A stretch of 64,000 nucleotides of DNA from Thermogemmatispora sp042408735 (GTDB lineage: Bacteria > Chloroflexota > Ktedonobacteria > Ktedonobacterales > Ktedonobacteraceae). Below the pieces are notes generated by a model, which was not told the origin of the DNA, searched no databases, and saw only the letters and a list, made by a program, of their open reading frames with translations. The DNA lies in the NCBI RefSeq assembly GCF_042408735.1, contig NZ_JBHOQV010000083.1, forward strand, positions 1 to 64,000. Direction: 5' to 3'. Shown here piece by piece: positions 51,268 through 59,508 of the stretch; within the stretch, counting starts at the first letter, position 1; every line of letters begins with the position of its first letter. Made by a program: the position numbers and the translations under genes.

Positions 51268-52422
51268 TCAGGATGTCGCTGAGCTTCCCTGCGTGGTTTC
51301 GCAGGTCCAACCCTGCGAAGCCAGGTAGGGAAAACGTAGCGCCTCCTTCAAGCTCCCCGTCCGGCGATAGTGCGCGATCATCTGGTGAGCCGGTGTCTGA
51401 CGCTTCTCCAGAAGGGCAAAGAGCGGCTCCAGCAACTGAGAGTCCTCGTCTGCGGCCAGGGAGCGCGAGGCCGCCAGCAGCACCTGCCGGGCCCCCTCAA
51501 AAAGCTCCTCATCGTCAAATCCGCGCAGGGCCGCGCGCTGGTGAAGGGTGGCATCGGGCACAGTGGCCCGTCCTGGCAGGCTGACGTCAAGGGTCAGGCC
51601 CTTAAGCAGAGCGAGTAGCGCGGCGTAGAGCGAGAAATCCGCGCAGCTATCGCAAGCTTTGAACTCCAACCGTCCTATCTCGGCGGGAATGCGCGCCAGC
51701 TTTGTCAAGGAAGGGCTGCTGTAGATCAGTTGATCTTCTTCCGCGACAAAGACCAGCGCCGCCGGACGTTGGCCGGTACGCAGAAAGGTCCGAACCGATA
51801 AGCCTTCCCAGAGCCTCCCCTCGTAAAAGGGTGAGCTAAAGCTGAACGGCACAATATAGGGGCTGTAGTAGGTCAGCTTGCGCCCATGGTCGATCAGCTG
51901 CTCTACCGACCAGGCTGCACAGGACAAACTCAGATCAGGACCATAGGTCAGGAAAGTACTGAGGGCTGTGCGATCTTCTGGTGAACGGTCAAGCAGGCGC
52001 CATTCATAAGGATTGAGAGGCGGATCAAGAAAGAGGCAGCTCTGGTAAGGGTTGTAGCTCGTCAAGACAGGGGTAAATCCATGGCGGGCAGCTACCTGGC
52101 AGAGCAGGGCAAAGCTTTCCTGAAGCTCTTGGACGGCGCCCCTGATGTCAGGATGAATGGTTGTCCTGATTTCTATGCCCTTGGGAAGACAGGTCAGCCA
52201 CTCGCCTTCAGGGCTGAGCCGCTCCAGGGCTTCAAGGTACCAGCGCTTCACGCGGATACCAGCGTCGCCGATGCGTAGCTGCTCTTGATCACGGGGATAG
52301 AGCGGCAGCTCGTCGATTACTGCCTGGAGCAGGCTGTAGGGAGTCGAAGCAAAATCCACAAAGCGCTCAGCGCCATCGAGAAAGGCCACCTCGTGTTCAA
52401 TACCAAAGCGGAAGTCGCTCAT
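51268..52422 (-). CDS. GCS2-type carboxylate-amine ligase (glutamate-cysteine ligase-like)
   Basis: In this 384-residue protein the N-terminal FGIEHEVAFLDG and later KGIEIRTTIHP and IGRLEFKACDSCADF correspond to the acidic metal/ATP-binding motifs of the GCS2 family. It should couple ATP hydrolysis to gamma-glutamyl or similar amide bond formation, perhaps in low-molecular-weight thiol synthesis. The exact substrate is uncertain, as many family members (YbdK-like) are only weak glutamate-cysteine ligases. A good promoter (52596-52624) lies upstream with a leader of about 165 bases. Confidence 0.85.
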   Translation of the reverse strand: MSDFRFGIEHEVAFLDGAERFVDFASTPYSLLQAVIDELPLYPRDQEQLRIGDAGIRVKRWYLEALERLSPEGEWLTCLPKGIEIRTTIHPDIRGAVQELQESFALLCQVAARHGFTPVLTSYNPYQSCLFLDPPLNPYEWRLLDRSPEDRTALSTFLTYGPDLSLSCAAWSVEQLIDHGRKLTYYSPYIVPFSFSSPFYEGRLWEGLSVRTFLRTGQRPAALVFVAEEDQLIYSSPSLTKLARIPAEIGRLEFKACDSCADFSLYAALLALLKGLTLDVSLPGRATVPDATLHQRAALRGFDDEELFEGARQVLLAASRSLAADEDSQLLEPLFALLEKRQTPAHQMIAHYRRTGSLKEALRFPYLASQGWTCETTQGSSATS

Positions 52423-52595
52423 CTATCTCATCCTTTGCTCGAAATACGGGCGGAGAAAGAGCTACCTGGGAGCGTCCTTCGTGGAGATAGGAGATTCTCC
52501 CCCACCTCCACTGTTACTGGCCACCTGGGGAGAAAAAGCGGCTCTTCCCTTGCGGCGGTGCAAGGAGCGATCCCAAATCAGAGTTGGCAACTCAG

Positions 52596-52624
52596 ATATT
52601 AGCATGGCCTAACATCGACGTCAA
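52596..52624 (-). promoter_or_regulatory. Sigma-70 promoter of the GCS2-type gene
   Basis: On the minus strand TTGACG (52619-52624) is spaced 17 bases from TAATAT (52596-52601). Transcription near 52589 would give a leader of about 165 bases. No known riboswitch was recognised in it. Confidence 0.72.
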
Positions 52625-52810
52625 GAGGAAAGGCACTTCTGGCTTCGAGAGTAGTACATGAATATACCGCTATATGTCACACAAGAACAGGCAGCCGGCC
52701 GGACCAGGATCTCACATGAAGGGCCAGAGTGCTGGTGAGACGACGGAGTAGCCAGGAAGCGGACGAGTAGGCCGATTGGTGAGAGAAGGTCAAGTCCCTG
52801 GCTCTCGCTC

Positions 52811-52839
52811 TTGCTTCTGCCTGGGGGGTGGAATATAAT
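52811..52839 (+). promoter_or_regulatory. Promoter abutting the MFS start codon (near-leaderless)
   Basis: TTGCTT (52811-52816), a 17-base spacer and a perfect TATAAT (52834-52839) predict a start at 52845-52848, at or immediately before the ATG at 52848. Confidence 0.65.
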
Positions 52840-52847
52840 TAGGAAGA

Positions 52848-54218
52848 ATGCCGACCTCTGCAATGCGCGACTCGTCTGTGCAGGCAGCGGGTGTGGCAAG
52901 GGCATCCCTGCTTATGATCGCGGACAATCAACATCAGCGAAGGCCGCTCCTGCAGCGTCTCATTAAATCAGCTCTCGCCAGCCCTGGCTTTCACAATCGG
53001 ACCCTCCTGGCCATCTCTTTTTCTGTGTTGGGGGCCTATATAGGCACGGCCATGATCAACCCTGTGCGCGTGCTCTATGCCCAGGCGCATGGTGCCTCGT
53101 TGCCGATCATTGGGGCGATGGCCTCGGCCTACCTGGTTTCTGACTTTCTCTTTGGCTACCCGTTAGGCTGGTTAGCCGATCGCTGGGGGCGCAAGCAGGT
53201 GATTCTGATCGGCATGGCGGTGCAGGCTCTCCTCTCCGCGCTCTATCTGCCGGTATCTGATCCATTCCTATTTATCGTGCTCCGTTTCCTTGAAGGCATT
53301 GCAGCGGCCTCTCTGCTGCCGGCGGCGCGGGCACTGCTCATTGACGCTGTGCCCGTCGAGCAGCAAGGTGAAGCCTTTGGCATCTTTAACGCCTTTTTCA
53401 ACGCCAGCTTCCTGCTTGGGCCAGCTCTTGGCGGAGTGCTGGCGGCCCTTGGCTACAGCTGGACTTTCATCGGAGCGATCCTTATCCGGCTGATCGGCAT
53501 GATCATCGTCGTGCTGCTCATTCATGACGAGCCTGGCAGCCGTTCGCGCCCGACAAAGCAGCCTGCGCTCAGGAGCGTCTTCAGAGAATTATTTGCCTGG
53601 CCGTTGCTGGCCTCCTATCTCATTGCCTTTGGCGACTATCTCTATGTGGGCTTTGATCTTACCCTGACGCCGCTCTGGATGCACGATCACCTGCAAGCTT
53701 CCGTTGCCATTATCGGTGTAACGTATACCGCCTGGGCGGTGCCCAACACCCTCTGCTCACCCATCGGGGGGAGGGTAGCTGATCGCTGGCGGCGTTCCAC
53801 TCTCATCCTGATCTTTGGTCTGGCCCAGGTGCCCCTCTATCTCTCCTACGGCCTCATCAGCGGAGCGCTGCTGGCCTTGCTGCTCTTCGCCGTACATGGA
53901 CTAGTCTATGCCTTTGTCCAGCCGGCCATCGATGCCCATCTAGCGGCCTTTTCGGGGAACGATGTGCGCGCCCGTATCCAGGGCCTCTACAGCACCGTTG
54001 GTTTGATCGGGGCCTTTGTGGGGAGTGATCTTTTCATTCCTCTTTACCTGATCAACTTCCGCCTTCCCTGGTTTACAATGGGAGTCTGCTATGGTCTCTG
54101 TATCCTCATTGGAGGGCTGATTATTCGGAGACAGGAGGCTAAAGCTCTCGCCTCCTCCCAGAGGATTGCCGAGAGCCAGGCTGAAACGATGATCTCCGGC
54201 TCAAGCACCCGTTCCTAG
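52848..54218 (+). CDS. MFS transporter (multidrug-like)
   Basis: This is a 456-residue protein with 12 helices and a 45-residue polar N-terminus. It carries MFS motif A as GYPLGWLADRWGRKQVILIG after helix 2, a second copy SPIGGRVADRWRRSTLILIF after helix 8, and FLEGIAAASLLPAARALLIDAVP. The substrate is unknown, but efflux is likely from the family. The promoter nearly touches this ATG. If the transcript is leaderless this start is right, otherwise ATGs at 52863 or 52914 are possible. Confidence 0.88.
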   Translation: MPTSAMRDSSVQAAGVARASLLMIADNQHQRRPLLQRLIKSALASPGFHNRTLLAISFSVLGAYIGTAMINPVRVLYAQAHGASLPIIGAMASAYLVSDFLFGYPLGWLADRWGRKQVILIGMAVQALLSALYLPVSDPFLFIVLRFLEGIAAASLLPAARALLIDAVPVEQQGEAFGIFNAFFNASFLLGPALGGVLAALGYSWTFIGAILIRLIGMIIVVLLIHDEPGSRSRPTKQPALRSVFRELFAWPLLASYLIAFGDYLYVGFDLTLTPLWMHDHLQASVAIIGVTYTAWAVPNTLCSPIGGRVADRWRRSTLILIFGLAQVPLYLSYGLISGALLALLLFAVHGLVYAFVQPAIDAHLAAFSGNDVRARIQGLYSTVGLIGAFVGSDLFIPLYLINFRLPWFTMGVCYGLCILIGGLIIRRQEAKALASSQRIAESQAETMISGSSTRS

Positions 54219-54306
54219 CGGCAGCCCTTCCCTGGTTCTTTCCTGCTCATCTTGTGCTTGCTATACTGTTCTGTCCCTGGTTGTGCGACCGCAGGAGGAA
54301 GATAAG

Positions 54307-55323
54307 ATGGCTCCCTGGGCAGAGGGAACCTCGCGGCTCTTACTCTTGTTCCTCGGCGATGTTATGCTAGGACGCTTCGTGAACCAGGTGCTGCAGCAGA
54401 CCGAGGCCAGTTATCCCTGGGGCGACATCCTGCCGCTCCTGTTGCAGGCCGATACGCGGATCTGTAACCTTGAGTGTGTTCTCAGCGACGTCGGCACTCC
54501 CTGGTCGCTTACCCCAAAGGTCTTTCATTTCCGCTCTGATGCTCGCAACGTGGCCGTTTTACAGGCTGGGCACATCGATGTAGTTTCCCTGGCGAATAAC
54601 CATACCCTCGACTTTGGCTATGAGGCTCTGCTGCAGATGCTCTCGCTGCTCGAGGGGGCGGGCATTCGCTTCGCGGGCGCAGGGAGCAATCGCGCCGAGA
54701 CCAGACGACCGGCCCTCTGGGAGGCAGGGGGAAGAAAGCTGGGGCTGCTGGCCCTCACCGATAACGAACCTGCCTGGGAGGCCGGCCCTGAGCGGCCTGG
54801 CATCTGGTACATGCCGATGACTGTTGATGATCCGCGCTGCGCGGAGCTGAGGGCGATCCTCAAGTCTGTACGTCCTGTAGTTGATTGGTTGATCGTCTCT
54901 CTCCACTGGGGTGGCAACTGGGGCTATACGCCACCGGCACAGCATCGAGCTTTGGCGCACGCTCTCATCGATGCGGGAGCAGATATCATTTATGGCCATT
55001 CCCCGCATGTCGTGCGGGGCATTGAAATCTATCGAGGGCGCCCTGTGCTTTACAGCTGTGGAGACCTTATCGACGATTATGCCGTTGATCCTCGCGAGCG
55101 TAACGATCTCAGCTTCCTCTTTGGGGTTGAGGTTGTTGGCTCGCGGCTCAGGCGTCTGCTGCTCTATCCGACGGCGATTCGGGCCTTCCAGGCCCGGCGT
55201 GCCTCAGCTGCGGAGCAGCGAGCGCTTGTCAGCACAATGCAGCGTCTCTGTGCCGATCTGGGGACGGTAGCCCGCTGGATTGAACAAGAAGGCTATCTGG
55301 AGATAGAGATTGCAGCGGCTTGA
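54307..55323 (+). CDS. CapA-like metallophosphoesterase-fold capsule synthesis protein
   Basis: The protein has 338 residues from the ATG at 54307, with AGGAGG 8 bases upstream. CapA/PgsA metallophosphatase-like motifs are present: FLGDVMLGRFV, NLECVLSD, LANNHTLDFGYEALL, VSLHWGGNWGY and GHSPHVVRGIEIY, matching the GD-x-NLE-NNH-HWG-GHxPH series of metal ligands. No signal peptide or membrane helix is seen, unlike classical CapA, so it is probably cytosolic. Relatives take part in poly-gamma-glutamate or polysaccharide capsule formation. Its position at the edge of the second polysaccharide locus supports a role there. Confidence 0.88.
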   Translation: MAPWAEGTSRLLLLFLGDVMLGRFVNQVLQQTEASYPWGDILPLLLQADTRICNLECVLSDVGTPWSLTPKVFHFRSDARNVAVLQAGHIDVVSLANNHTLDFGYEALLQMLSLLEGAGIRFAGAGSNRAETRRPALWEAGGRKLGLLALTDNEPAWEAGPERPGIWYMPMTVDDPRCAELRAILKSVRPVVDWLIVSLHWGGNWGYTPPAQHRALAHALIDAGADIIYGHSPHVVRGIEIYRGRPVLYSCGDLIDDYAVDPRERNDLSFLFGVEVVGSRLRRLLLYPTAIRAFQARRASAAEQRALVSTMQRLCADLGTVARWIEQEGYLEIEIAAA

Positions 55324-55593
55324 GGTCGGACGAAGAGGCTGGTCCGGCTCCGCCCAGGCAGTGCGTCTGTCTGACTGCGGGATCTGGCCCGGCTTTGATT
55401 GCTCGGCCGGGACGGAACTCGACCATTGTGCACTATCTCAGCCCTGGCTGGGGCCTTCTTTATCCATATCTTTATAAACACCTGCACCCGTTCTCTACCT
55501 CAGAGCGCTATCCTCTTAAACAGAACGTGGGCCAGTACATGGCAGTAGCTATACCCACGCTGTTTCTATGCTCTGTGGAGGGAGGATGCTCTA

Positions 55594-56268
55594 ATGGCGG
55601 TTCTCTCTGAGCCTCGCCTGGAAATCCCTGTCGACCCCAGCTATCTGCGTCTCAAACGGTTCGTCGATCTCATCGTGACTCTGCTCTTGCTTCCTCTGCT
55701 CCTGCTCATAATGGGAGCGATCGCCGTCCTGATCCGTCTCGACTCCCAGGGTCCCGTCTTCTTCCGTCAAAAACGCCTGGGACTGAACGGCAAGGAGTTC
55801 ACTCTGCTGAAGTTCCGTTCGATGTATGCCGATAGCGACGATCGCCTCCATCGTGAAGCTATCAGGCGATATATGAATGGCGACCGGCTCAGCACGGACC
55901 TTCGGACCGACCGCCCCTACAAGTTGACCGACGATCCGCGCATTACGAGGATTGGTCGTCTGCTCCGCCGTACTAGCCTCGACGAGCTGCCCCAGTTTTT
56001 TAATGTGCTGCGCGGGGAAATGTCGCTGGTCGGACCCCGTCCTCCCTTGCTCTATGAGGTGGAACAGTACAGCGAGCGCGATTGGCTCCGTCTGGCGGGC
56101 AAACCTGGACTGACTGGCTACTGGCAGGTCTATGGACGCAGTAAGGTCGACTTTAAAACGATGGTGGAGATGGATATTGCCTATCTCCAGCGCCAGTCGA
56201 TCTGGTTTGACCTCAAGCTCATCGCTTTGACTCCCCTGGTGATGCTGAGTGGACGGGGCGGGGCCTGA
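55594..56268 (+). CDS. Short polyprenyl-phosphate sugar-1-phosphate transferase (ExoY/PssA-like)
   Basis: The protein is 224 residues, with one membrane segment (about 24-48, VDLIVTLLLLPLLLLIMGAI) and the complete catalytic domain: FFRQKRLGLNGKEFTLLKF, RRTSLDELPQFFNVLRG, EMSLVGPRPPLLYEVEQY and GKPGLTGYWQVYGR. It initiates repeat-unit synthesis for the second polysaccharide and lacks the extra helices of the 17953-19485 enzyme. GGGAGG lies 8 bases before the ATG. It is transcribed towards the structured RNA segment at 56484-56855. Confidence 0.94.
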   Translation: MAVLSEPRLEIPVDPSYLRLKRFVDLIVTLLLLPLLLLIMGAIAVLIRLDSQGPVFFRQKRLGLNGKEFTLLKFRSMYADSDDRLHREAIRRYMNGDRLSTDLRTDRPYKLTDDPRITRIGRLLRRTSLDELPQFFNVLRGEMSLVGPRPPLLYEVEQYSERDWLRLAGKPGLTGYWQVYGRSKVDFKTMVEMDIAYLQRQSIWFDLKLIALTPLVMLSGRGGA

Positions 56269-56483
56269 CTGACTGGCTCTGGCTGGCTGTTCTTCTTCCC
56301 GCTGATGACTCTCTGTCCCGCTTCTCTCCACTCTTCCCCTCTCGCCTTCCAGGAAGGCAGCGGCCTTCAGCTCCCTGCCTTTCTTCGGCCCAGGATTTCT
56401 GGTATTCCTATAGTCATAAACTACCTGACCTCGAGCCTCCGCCTGACTGCCCGTCCCCCCTCCGCCCAACCTGGTCTGTACCT

Positions 56484-56855
56484 GAGGTCGAACCGTTCGG
56501 GAGAGAGCTGAGCCAACGACCCCCAGCCCGGAGCCTGGTCGGCCTGGGCTTGCGGGCGGGTTGACCGCGGCCCACTGGCCCGTACCGCGGGCCAGTCGAG
56601 CAGCCCTGGCCGGGTGGACCCGCTCCCACCCGGGCGAGGTGAGGCGAAGCGAAGGCCATACGGCCCGCTGGTCAGTGCTGTTGGCCGCATGGGGAGCGGG
56701 ATGCCACCAGAGAGACGGCGGTGTCAACCCTACGCGGAGGGAATGCCAGCAGGGAGCCGTCTTCCTCCCCTGACCGAAGCCGGGAGTGGCCGAAGCCGGG
56801 AGTCCCCAGCGGCACGTCTTGGTGGGTTGCGCGCCGAGCGCAAAGGAGGGGGAGC
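56484..56855 (+). ncRNA. Candidate structured RNA, possibly an orphan IscB omega-RNA (HEARO-like)
   Basis: A 720-base gene-free gap holds a GC-rich block with successive perfect hairpins on the plus strand: ACTGGCCCG/CGGGCCAGT (56574-56596, 9 bp), CCGGGTGG/CCACCCGG (56610-56633, 8 bp), GGCC-ATAC-GGCC, and ACGGC/GCCGT (56715-56760) enclosing CCCT-ACGCGG-AGGG. A tandem CCGAAGCCGGGAGT duplication (about 56774-56802) follows, then TTGCGC-GCCGA-GCGCAA (56827-56843). It ends in AAGGAGGGGGAG like a ribosome site, followed about 30 bases later by ATGGCTCGCTAG, a start with an immediate stop. Overall this resembles HEARO/omega-RNAs that precede iscB, but no IscB coding sequence follows. The assignment is from memory of the family and is tentative. 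The strand is inferred. Confidence 0.45.
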
Positions 56856-56986
56856 AGGCCAACCAAACTAGCCCCATCATGGCTCGCTAGGGCAGTCCAT
56901 AGCTCAGAGCGGACAGGCCGACTGGCGGGCTTGCTCTCGGCTTCCTCGGCACGGGCGGCCATTCGATGCCAGGTTCAGGGCAGGGG

Positions 56987-58219
56987 CTATCTGCTGATCT
57001 TCTGCGAGACCGCCAGCGACTGCCTGGAGCCATGGCGATCGCAGAGTCGCTCCAGCAGCTCGTTGTAGCGTTCGCTCATCAGCTCCCAGCGGAACGGCTC
57101 GAAGTCTCGGGCGGCGTTCTCGACCAGTTGCGCGCGTTTCTCGGGATGGTGATACAGATCGATAAAAGCATCTGCAAAACTGAGAGGATTCTCTGGTTCG
57201 CAGAGAATGACCGACTCGGGACGGAACATCGAGCGAATCGCTTTCGTATCTGCGGCGATGATTGGGCGATGGAGCCAGGCAAACTCATAGGCTTTCGTTG
57301 GCAGCAGGAGATCCATAAACCCATCACAGCGGTAGGGGATGATGCCAACGTCCCCGTGGGCGACAAAGTGGGCCACCTCCTCGATCGTACAGGTCTCTCT
57401 GAACGTTACCCGCTCGCTGATCCCCAGTTCCTCTGCAAGGGAGCGCAGAAAAGGGATCTGCTCCCCTCGTCCCAACAGGTCGAGGCGGAGGCGTGGGGCA
57501 GCGGGCAGGGCTAGGGCCAGAGCACGCAGTGCCACATCGAGGCCGTGTCGCTCCGCCATCGTACCGTGATACATCAAGATAAAATCGCCATCCTCCTCAA
57601 CCGAAGGAACGCGAACGCGCTGGGCGGGCGAGAAATAACGGGGGTCAGGGCTATTCAGAATCACCGACAGCTTGTGGCGGGGAACACCACGTTGAAGCAA
57701 CAGCTCCTCAAAAGGCCAGCCCACCGTGATCACGTGGTTGGCAAACAGGGTAGATAGGCGCTCCTGCAAAGCGGCCAGCCTCTTGGCCAGGGAGCGCAGG
57801 CGCCCCGAGGTTTTAACGGCCATCAGCTCTGGCGAGGCGTCCTGCACCTCTAAAATCACGCGGGCTCCCAAAAGGCGAGGGACCAACGCTGAGAAGACCA
57901 AAAAGTCTGGCATGTTATGCACCTGAATCACGTCGTAGCGCTTGCGGAGGTGGAGCCGTGTCACCGTCCAGGCTGCCAACAGGAGAAACCTGAGCCAGCC
58001 GACCACGGTTGGCAACAATGGCTGGCCGAACCCACGGTCCAGAGGAACGCGGTAGACCGAGACGCCCTGGCACTCTTCATAGGAAGGTTCGGAGCCATGG
58101 CGCAGGCAAATAACATCAACCTCGTGCCCTCTACTGCGAGCGGCCTCAGCCAGACGACGCACCAGAGGGTCGAAGCGGTACCAGTCGTAGCTAATGTGGA
58201 CGATACGTAGCAGTGGCAT
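56987..58219 (-). CDS. GT4 glycosyltransferase
   Basis: This is a 410-residue GT-B enzyme. The acceptor domain has RSRGHEVDVICLRHGSEPSYE and YDVIQVHNMPDFLVFSALV. The donor domain has FILMYHGTMAERHGLDVALRA, RLDLLGRGEQIPF and DVGIIPYRCDGFMDLLLPTK. The start is the ATG at 58217-58219, 33 bases after the GT2 stop. It belongs to the second polysaccharide locus and is the last gene of its leftward operon. The sugar is unknown. Confidence 0.92.
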   Translation of the reverse strand: MPLLRIVHISYDWYRFDPLVRRLAEAARSRGHEVDVICLRHGSEPSYEECQGVSVYRVPLDRGFGQPLLPTVVGWLRFLLLAAWTVTRLHLRKRYDVIQVHNMPDFLVFSALVPRLLGARVILEVQDASPELMAVKTSGRLRSLAKRLAALQERLSTLFANHVITVGWPFEELLLQRGVPRHKLSVILNSPDPRYFSPAQRVRVPSVEEDGDFILMYHGTMAERHGLDVALRALALALPAAPRLRLDLLGRGEQIPFLRSLAEELGISERVTFRETCTIEEVAHFVAHGDVGIIPYRCDGFMDLLLPTKAYEFAWLHRPIIAADTKAIRSMFRPESVILCEPENPLSFADAFIDLYHHPEKRAQLVENAARDFEPFRWELMSERYNELLERLCDRHGSRQSLAVSQKISR

Positions 58220-58251
58220 TCCCGATACCCCCTTTCAGACCGAGCCACAAT

Positions 58252-59508
58252 TTAAGCGGGTGTGCGATCTGTCCTCTGCCAGTCCCTCTTCCGCCTCTGG
58301 CGTTGACGGAGAACAAGATAGACCCAAAGTTTCCAGAGCACGAATGCAGGTGCCACCAGAAAAGCCTTATAGATCCCTTTAGGGGTATCCAGCAGAGCCA
58401 GAGGAGAGAGCATATAGATACTCAGTCCCAGCAGCAGCAGCAGAGCCAATGTCAGAGCCGGCGGCCAGAGAAGCACCAGGCTAGCCAGGAGAACCAGCGC
58501 GACGCTCGCCAGGAGCACAGACAGCGGAGGCGTCAGCAGCTCTGCCACCGCCTCCAGGCAGCGCCAATCGCCAGCTCGTAGGCCGGCGAGCAGCAAGCGT
58601 CCCGCACGTTTCAAAGGAGATGTGCCTGGTTCAGCGGCCTCCCAGCGGAGATCTTGCGAGCGCATCTGAGCGAAACGGACCGGCATCTGCGAGCGGACTA
58701 CCGCATCAGGGACGTAGCGGACACAGATTCCCTGTTCCACGATCTGCAAATAGTACTCGTAGTCCTCGCCTCGCGAAAAAGCCTGCCAGGGATAGCGCTC
58801 CAAGAGAGCGCGAGTCAGGCACATCCCATTGCCGGTCAGGGTCGACGAGGCGCCCAGCCTGGTTCTGCCAAGCGGGCGGACGTGGTTCATCAAAGAGAGG
58901 GCCAGCCAACGCAGGGCCGTTCCCGGAGAGGCCGAGGCATTCAGCACTATGTTACAAGCCTGAAGGGCCTGAAAGTGCAGGCCGCGGGCTAGACCCGCCT
59001 GGAGGGCCTGCTCCAACGCCGGGAGAAAAGAAGGCTCCACCACCGCATCGGCATCCAAAAACACACAAGCATCATAGCTGATCCCATCCTCGGCCAGCCT
59101 TGTCAGCGCCCAATTCAGAGCGTAGCCCTTGCCGCGCCGCTCAGGATCGTGGCGCTCATAGACCACAGCCCAGCCGCTCGAGCGAGCCAAACTTGCCGTA
59201 GCATCAGTGCAGTTGTCGGCGATCACATAGACCTGATAGTGGCTGCGCGGGTATCTCTGCCGCTCCAGACTTGCCAGGAGTCTGCCAATCAACAGCTCCT
59301 CATTGTGGGCGGGGATGAGCACCACAAAGCGCAGAGGCTCGTCCCTACTGGTGTATTCCGCGAGCGCAACAGCCGTCCGTCGAGACAAGCGCGTGAGCAG
59401 AGCCGCCGCTGTCACCACAGTCAAATAGCCGACGGGCAGCGCCAGGACTAGCTCTACCAGCAACAGAGCCCCTGCCAGCCAGGGAAAGGAGAGAGCCGGA
59501 GAGATCAT
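58252..59508 (-). CDS. Membrane-bound processive-type GT2 glycosyltransferase
   Basis: The protein is 418 residues from the ATG at 59506-59508, which overlaps the Wzy-like stop as ATGA. A longer frame to 59700 is only overlap. An N-terminal membrane region is followed by the GT-A domain: IPAHNEELLIGRLLASLE, DNCTDATA, FLDADAVVEPSF (D-x-D), RGEDYEYYL and QDLRW (the QxxRW motif of processive beta-glycosyltransferases). Three C-terminal helices follow. It may extend or synthesise a beta-linked glycan. Processivity is inferred from QxxRW only. Confidence 0.9.
   Translation of the reverse strand: MISPALSFPWLAGALLLVELVLALPVGYLTVVTAAALLTRLSRRTAVALAEYTSRDEPLRFVVLIPAHNEELLIGRLLASLERQRYPRSHYQVYVIADNCTDATASLARSSGWAVVYERHDPERRGKGYALNWALTRLAEDGISYDACVFLDADAVVEPSFLPALEQALQAGLARGLHFQALQACNIVLNASASPGTALRWLALSLMNHVRPLGRTRLGASSTLTGNGMCLTRALLERYPWQAFSRGEDYEYYLQIVEQGICVRYVPDAVVRSQMPVRFAQMRSQDLRWEAAEPGTSPLKRAGRLLLAGLRAGDWRCLEAVAELLTPPLSVLLASVALVLLASLVLLWPPALTLALLLLLGLSIYMLSPLALLDTPKGIYKAFLVAPAFVLWKLWVYLVLRQRQRRKRDWQRTDRTPA

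Noticed and set aside
56484..56870. Interpretation of the structured block as a group II intron, RNase P, tmRNA or SRP RNA
   Set aside because: No domain V-like hairpin with its AGC triad and no conserved cores of the other RNAs were found.
55591..56880. A 429-codon open frame on the minus strand, antisense to the short sugar transferase and the structured RNA segment
   Set aside because: The sugar transferase on the plus strand has every catalytic motif. The antisense product is Arg/Gly/Gln-rich with no recognisable domain and is explained by high G+C.
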